From Henckelia pumila (Eukaryota; Streptophyta; Magnoliopsida; Lamiales; Gesneriaceae): a stretch of DNA of 64,000 nucleotides. The position numbers were made by a program, and so were the translations under genes. The notes beneath the pieces are model-generated. The model was not told the DNA's origin and searched no databases. It saw nothing but the letters and a program-made list of their open reading frames with translations. Every line of letters begins with the position of its first letter. Position 1 is the stretch's first letter. Positions 58,901 to 64,000 of this stretch are shown piece after piece. The stretch is taken from assembly GCF_033568475.1 (NCBI RefSeq), contig NC_133121.1, positions 2,790,001 to 2,854,000 on the forward strand, given 5' to 3'.

Positions 58901-60977
58901 GAGATTCCCTGTACAAGATTATCTTTAGAAAAAACACGGATGACTGAAAACCTCATCGTTGCCGAAGGAAACCAATAATCAAAAGGTACCAAGAATCATG
59001 TAAGCGGAAAGCACAGAACACAATTACCAATTTTCATAAACTCGTGGAAACAAATTTCTCGACATATGAGCTACCAGATCACATTAGCATGGAGTGATGC
59101 ATCTTGTAAATTTCAACATCCACTTAGATAATAAGACATCGAATACGGAAAGACCAACAATTTAGGGAAAAAAAAATACAACGGTCCATGCAACGAATAT
59201 ATATTTAGAAACTCAAAACTAATTAAGAAACTTACGGAACTGTTAGTAAATATTTGAGCTTTCATCTTTCTCAAATATACGCTCTTATCTGCTCGAAAAA
59301 CAAAATGAAATGTCAAAATCATGGTCAAACTCAAATTTCCTGTTCCAGAAAGTTCCAAACTCTAGCATTAAATGGAAAATAAAGACCACCTTCGTCAATC
59401 CCTTCTTTTTCCCAGCAGATGTCCAGATACCGCAGAGCCTTACGGTATTTCCGCAAAGCCATCTTATAGTCTTGTTTCTGTAAATAACGTAAATGAGCAG
59501 AAGAGTTATTTAATAACATGAAAAGGGGAGTTCAAGAAGCAATCAGCCAATAAGCCAGGATTTTTATTAGGTATATACTGCAGATAAATTATTACCTTAA
59601 AATGCTCATTTCCATATCCCTTGATTGATTCAACAGCATTCATCCACCAAGAGAGCTCACTGGAATTATTGTCGAGATCGGCGGGCCAGTCAGGAAACAA
59701 ATCGCCGTCTTTGAAAAAGTTAACTATCCCATCGTCAGCACCCTCTGCGATTTCTCCACAATCGGAAATAACAACATCAACTGAAGGGCAGTCATTTTCA
59801 CCAATTGTGACATGTTCGACAGAGCGCACGACACCCATGCCTTTTATGACTTTCCCAAATACAACGTGCTTTCCATCCAAATGAGAAGTCCGAGTAGTGG
59901 TGATGAAAAACTGGGAACCATTAGTGTTTGGTCCAGCATTGGCCATTGACAACATGCCCTTCCTTTCATGTTTTGATTCAAAATTCTCATCTTCAAATTT
60001 CAGTCCATAAATGGATTCGCCTCCAGTCCCATCACCAGCAGAAATATCACCACCTTGTATCATAAAACCTTTAATGACACGATGAAATCTAGATCCCTAA
60101 AATAAACATAAGCGGTTGTTAAATATTATCCAGGAGAGAAGCAATTCCCTGGTTCAATCAGGAACAACTCTGAAACAATAACAAGTGGGGAAAAAAGAAA
60201 AAAACTTGCATGCTTAGGTAGTGTTTGGGAGAGCTTCCAAAAAACACTTTTCAGCTTTTCTTTCACAAAATTTTGAAATTTTGAGAAATTTTGTGACGGA
60301 AAAGCTGATAAATGCTTCCTAAAATTTCTCCAAGACACTACCTTATTGCACTTACAACACAAGCCAACTACTTTGAACTTAAAAGAACTGCTAAAAACTA
60401 AATTCCAAACTCGAAATTCATGAACATCATTAACGTATAATTAAAATGTAAAGCAAGTTTCCATCTTTGCCAAATAAAAATGAGCTCGTAGTCGCATACC
60501 ATTTTTGAAGAGAGGTATAAAAGTCAACCACCATTTTTTCCTAGCTTAAGACCAGAATAACTAGGTAAATTTATGCTACATCAATAATTCATGAAATCAA
60601 TCAAAAACAAAAACAATCAACCGCCATCGAACGAATTCACGACACCCCATAAATCTAAGTTTTCAGAAATGATCAGTCAATAAGATAAGAGGAAACAACA
60701 AGAAACAAAATTCCCAGACACGAAAATTTCGTTGCACATTTCCGCATATAAGCCAAAAAGAATTACTTTTTGTATTAAAAAAAAGAAAAAGAAAAAGACA
60801 AACCTTGAAATGGAGAGGGACACCGGTGTTAAGGCCAATGCCCTTCTCTCCAGTACAAAGAGCCCTGAAATTATCAGCCGTTTTGGGGACTACATCATCG
60901 AACAATTCCACAATAATCCTTCCTTCCAGCTCCTCTCCAATGCTAATATCCAGAAAGCACCGAGGTTTCCCACCCAT
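55956..60977 (-). CDS. CYP40: cyclophilin 40 (SQUINT-like) peptidyl-prolyl isomerase with TPR domain
   Basis: This is an Hsp90 co-chaperone of 362 residues. Eight exons are read: 60977-60804, 60096-59596, 59477-59390, 59288-59236, 58178-58074, 57048-56973, 56143-56106 and 56009-55956. The total of 1089 bp is in frame. The cyclophilin domain covers about residues 7-172, with active-site Arg64, Phe69, Met70 and Gln72 in [13 protein letters not shown] and the block [14 protein letters not shown]. At the cyclosporin-contact position, where cyclophilin A has Trp, this protein has His130 ([12 protein letters not shown]), as in other CYP40 proteins. Three TPR repeats follow (from [21 protein letters not shown] to [32 protein letters not shown]), then a basic end ([20 protein letters not shown]). 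In Arabidopsis SQUINT promotes AGO1/miR156 activity and the juvenile phase. The full domain set suggests a working gene. Confidence 0.95.
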
Positions 60978-62808
60978 AGCTTTTTCCTCACACAGTACGC
61001 GCGTTAAATATGTATATTAACTGTATCTGTAGCTGAAACAAAGAGTCCGGAAAATTGATTCCGATAAACCCTAAGCCTCGCACTTTATTATATAGTACAA
61101 GTACAGTGTGTATACCGCCAGTCCAATGGAGTTCTCCTTTTATGAAGTAGTATTTAAATGTCACTGGTCCTTGCTATTTTGCGCTGGTGTTGCAGTGAAA
61201 CTCTCTCTTTTTTAAATGGATCCGGGTCAATTATTCGCCCAATGGATTGGATTAGTTTGTCAATAAAAATATTTTTATACACAAGCCCAAAGCCTCTCAA
61301 ACCAGAAATAAATCCCAAATAAATATTGATCCACCTGCCTAATTGGACCTCCAACCCTGGTCCAAAACAATTCATGGGTTTTGCCTTCCATTTGTGTTTT
61401 CTCATTTGTCAATTATTTAGAAATAAATGTAGCATAGAAAAGACACACTTAATCTTTTTAAAGCACGGTTTGAAACGTAAGATAAAATATTGATTGATTA
61501 TTCGATTTTTGATTTTAAAGAAGATTAATGTCATAACTCATACATCATTATTATCTTATCCAAATAAACTGATTTATTTCATCATCCTATTTACGGCACA
61601 AGCGGTGCTTAATAATTAATTAACATGGTATTATAGAGAAATTAAGATGGTCTAAGTTTGTTTGTTAGTTGAATGAATAGTACTACTTCCTCCACCCACT
61701 ATTCAAATTCAAAGATGATCATAAATGCACGAGTACTGCCAACCGACGGGTAAAGGCTGGTTTTGTATGTAGTAAAAACCCTTTTGAGTTTGCAATGTCA
61801 AAAAAAGAAAAAAAAAACCCTTTTGTGTTTGGACAAATATACATTAAATGAGAGGCTTCAAGAGTACGATGTCTGCTTCATTCTTGAACCTATGATGATG
61901 ACACCCCCGATAGTAATCAATGCATTTTTACTCTCTTATTATTATTTAACCCCAAACTTCTATTTTAATTAATGGCCCCACATTTGTCTCCACTTCTTTT
62001 TATTTCTTTACGAAATAATTTAATTATTTGAATCAAACTTATTTAAAATTCGCTGCTTTGAACATTTGGTTAAGGAACTTTATGGTTTTAATTTAATAGG
62101 TGGTCGCTACATTGTTTGTATATACATATGCATGTACGATGAAACACATATTATGTTTAAATAATTGTTGAAAATTCATTATATAAATGCCACAATGACT
62201 TATATAATATGAAAGGTACGTGTTGCATATGATAATTAACATTGCATTCGCGAACCATAACTAGTCATTCGGTTCATTATCTCATCACATCGAATCAAGT
62301 GGTACAAAAATTCACTAAATTTTAACATCAACCATCGAACCTAAAAATTTATGTCAAGTGAATCATATGTTACGGGTACAAAATTAAAGTCCGGGCAAGT
62401 TATAAATTTATAATCATGAAGAAGTAATTTTTCATTTAATGATTTTTTATTTATTTATGAACTTCTCCTCGATGAAAAATATTGCATGCTAGCTCTGATA
62501 ATTCTATTTAATAGGAAACAGATCATATAAATATACACTTTTTTCAGTTAGGGAAGATTACTGGAACTCAACTCAAATTTAAAGGCGTCGTAAACTTAAA
62601 ACTAGACGAGCTATAAGTCATCGACTAAATTTGTGGAAGAATATTAAGCGCAAATTGAAGCTCCGATTAGCATAACGCAAATGAAAACTAATGTTTCAAT
62701 AAAATAATAATAATAATTACCCAAATAATAATAATATATAATAAAGTGGACCTAATTAAGTAATTATGCATTATTTGAAAACAGAGACAGAAAATTCTCC
62801 AATTCACT
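60978..62808. other. intergenic DNA upstream of the cyclophilin gene
   Basis: The first 150 bp hold the leader and promoter of the cyclophilin gene, with a TATATA-type box near 61091. The rest is AT-rich with no gene seen. The 3' untranslated region of the small membrane protein gene lies at the right edge. Confidence 0.45.
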
Positions 62809-63225
62809 TCAAGACTTAACTCTCTGGTGCTGCTGACTTTCAGATACTTGTTCTTCTTCATCCCTGTCTTCCTCGTCGGGCGCCGCCGCCGCCGCCGCCG
62901 TGGAAACGTGGCCGGAGGAAGTGTGCTCCACCGGGACGCGCGGCGGAGGAGGGTCGACCCGGCCATTGATGCAAGCCCCGCATTTGCTCTCCACCCAGCC
63001 TTCAAAGTCGTACATCCCACGCCCCATTATCCTCCGGCCCGAACACAGCCTGCCGATCATCACAGCCATGGCACCCAGTATCGTTATCACCGCAAGAACT
63101 CCGATGACGGGCCCGACCGACCCGTGGCCCGAACGGGCCGTGTACGCAGCTTGCTGAGCTGCCTGAAATGGCGGAGCCTGCGAATAAGGGTCCAGCAATG
63201 GCGGACTACTACTGAAACCAGACAT
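62809..63225 (-). CDS. small single-span membrane protein, unknown function
   Basis: This intronless gene encodes 138 residues. The ATG at 63225 (MSGFSSSPPLLDPYS) is chosen; the frame upstream has only a non-ATG codon. A Pro/Gln/Ala-rich N-terminus is followed by one hydrophobic span at about 38-60 (VGPVIGVLAVITILGAMAVM) and a basic stop-transfer region (RLCSGRRIMGRG). Next comes the block YDFEGWVESKCGACINGRV, with a CxxC pair, then a Pro-rich segment, a run of seven Ala encoded by a GCC repeat, and an acidic tail (PDEEDRDEEEQ). Similar small plant proteins with an 'FEGWVE-KC' block after one transmembrane segment exist and are uncharacterised. The membrane is not known and no function is proposed. 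Confidence 0.75.
   Translation of the reverse strand: MSGFSSSPPLLDPYSQAPPFQAAQQAAYTARSGHGSVGPVIGVLAVITILGAMAVMIGRLCSGRRIMGRGMYDFEGWVESKCGACINGRVDPPPPRVPVEHTSSGHVSTAAAAAAPDEEDRDEEEQVSESQQHQRVKS
62881..62900. repeat. (CGC)n coding microsatellite
   Basis: About six CGC/GCC units encode the Ala run in the small membrane protein, a site prone to length change. Confidence 0.85.
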
Positions 63226-64000
63226 TTTCAAGAAAATAAATATGCTGAGTGGAATAGTATACTCTTTTGAATCTTGATGAGATATTATATGGTTTAGAAA
63301 TCGGTATTTGATTTGAATAAGAATCCCACCATGATTTGCATCAAATGTTTGAATACCAAATCGGAAAGTACAAAATTTGTGGAGCTAGCTGGGAGAGGAG
63401 AAAAATGGGGTTAGAAAATTTTGGAAAGAAAAGTGAATCGAAATGATTAAAGAATATGTCTAGAGGAGGCAATATTTATCTGTTAGATTTTTGTGATTTA
63501 ATTTTTTTTTTTTTTTTTTTTTGCTTTTTGAATGATTAATTATAATGAATTATTGGTCATGCAGGTTTCCATGTATGTATTGTGGTTGAATAAATTTTGA
63601 CCAGATTCGAGGAAATTTTCGGGGATTACGAGCATCGATCGGTCAACATTATTGTCGTTCGTAAATCACAAATATTCAATAATACGATTAATCTAAAATT
63701 TTAATCTAAAACAGGAAATTATATTATAATGTTGGTACGCGACGATAGATCGAGAGTTATATATGGACCGAAGATATATCGGGTTATTTTATGTTACATC
63801 AAGAATATTTCTCTCTCAATTTCAATACTATTAATTGCAGTATGTAGGTTATTTATATTTTTATGAAAGTTGATATCTGTGTTGATATATAATCAAGAAC
63901 TTATAACATTTTTACCACATCATATGAAAGAAATATTTTAAATGTAACATAGAATAATTCACTTATATCGTCTTTACTTTTATTTGTTATTTTTCCTGGA
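63226..64000. other. promoter side of the small membrane protein gene
   Basis: AT-rich upstream DNA with a poly-T tract at about 63500-63522. No further gene is visible before the window ends. Confidence 0.45.

Noticed and set aside
62827-63270. 147-residue Arg-rich plus-strand frame
   Set aside because: It is an antisense shadow of the GC-rich small membrane protein gene.

Overview
The window looks like nuclear DNA of a eudicot plant. It is AT-rich, its genes are split by GT-AG introns, and every recognisable protein belongs to a plant family: plant carboxylesterases, a CDPK-related kinase, a DUF1645 protein, a phytocyanin-like protein and a cyclophilin 40. The repeats (Stowaway, hAT and Mutator-type MITEs and a 5S-bearing Cassandra LTR) fit as well. 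The species cannot be named from the sequence; an asterid is a guess from protein style only.

Region 1 (1-16.4 kb) is a carboxylesterase cluster set in transposon-rich DNA. Two intronless genes lie on the minus strand (2871-3899 and 5047-6042) and one on the plus strand (14498-15451). All keep the Ser-Asp-His triad. One has gained or kept a secretory signal peptide, and another has HGGA in place of HGGG. The 8.5 kb between the second and third copies holds nested insertions with readable target-site duplications: a Mutator-type element inside a hAT MITE, and a 1.56 kb solo LTR inside an AT-rich MITE whose uninterrupted sister copy lies 4 kb away.

Region 2 (16.4-36 kb) holds housekeeping genes: a possible first exon of an unrecognised small gene (16412), the GPI mannosyltransferase PIG-M/PEANUT1 (18529-21873, 4 exons), an O-fucosyltransferase-family protein (24577-28467, 10 exons) and, convergent with it, a nucleolar Pumilio/NOP9-like protein related to APUM23 (35555-29529, 10 exons). 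The 14-bp string TGGGCCAAGCCCAT occurs both at the small gene and upstream of the Pumilio gene.

Region 3 (36-46 kb) contains a solo Cassandra LTR carrying a 5S rRNA-like segment, an intronless DUF1645 gene (39272-40300) and a ZOP1-like zinc finger/OCRE splicing protein (45451-42863, 5 exons).

Region 4 (46-64 kb) is entirely minus strand: a CDPK-related kinase (52030-46269, 11 exons, with a 3.4 kb first intron full of repeats), a secreted cupredoxin (54251-53609, 2 exons), cyclophilin 40/SQUINT (60977-55956, 8 exons) and a small single-span membrane protein (63225-62809).

The multi-exon models were built by hand from splice sites, reading-frame phase and family similarity. Each summed to a whole number of codons. 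Beyond the carboxylesterase cluster the genes share no obvious pathway. I found no tRNA gene, CRISPR array, organelle insertion or clearly new multi-gene system. The most unusual material is the layered transposon record and the diverged carboxylesterase trio.
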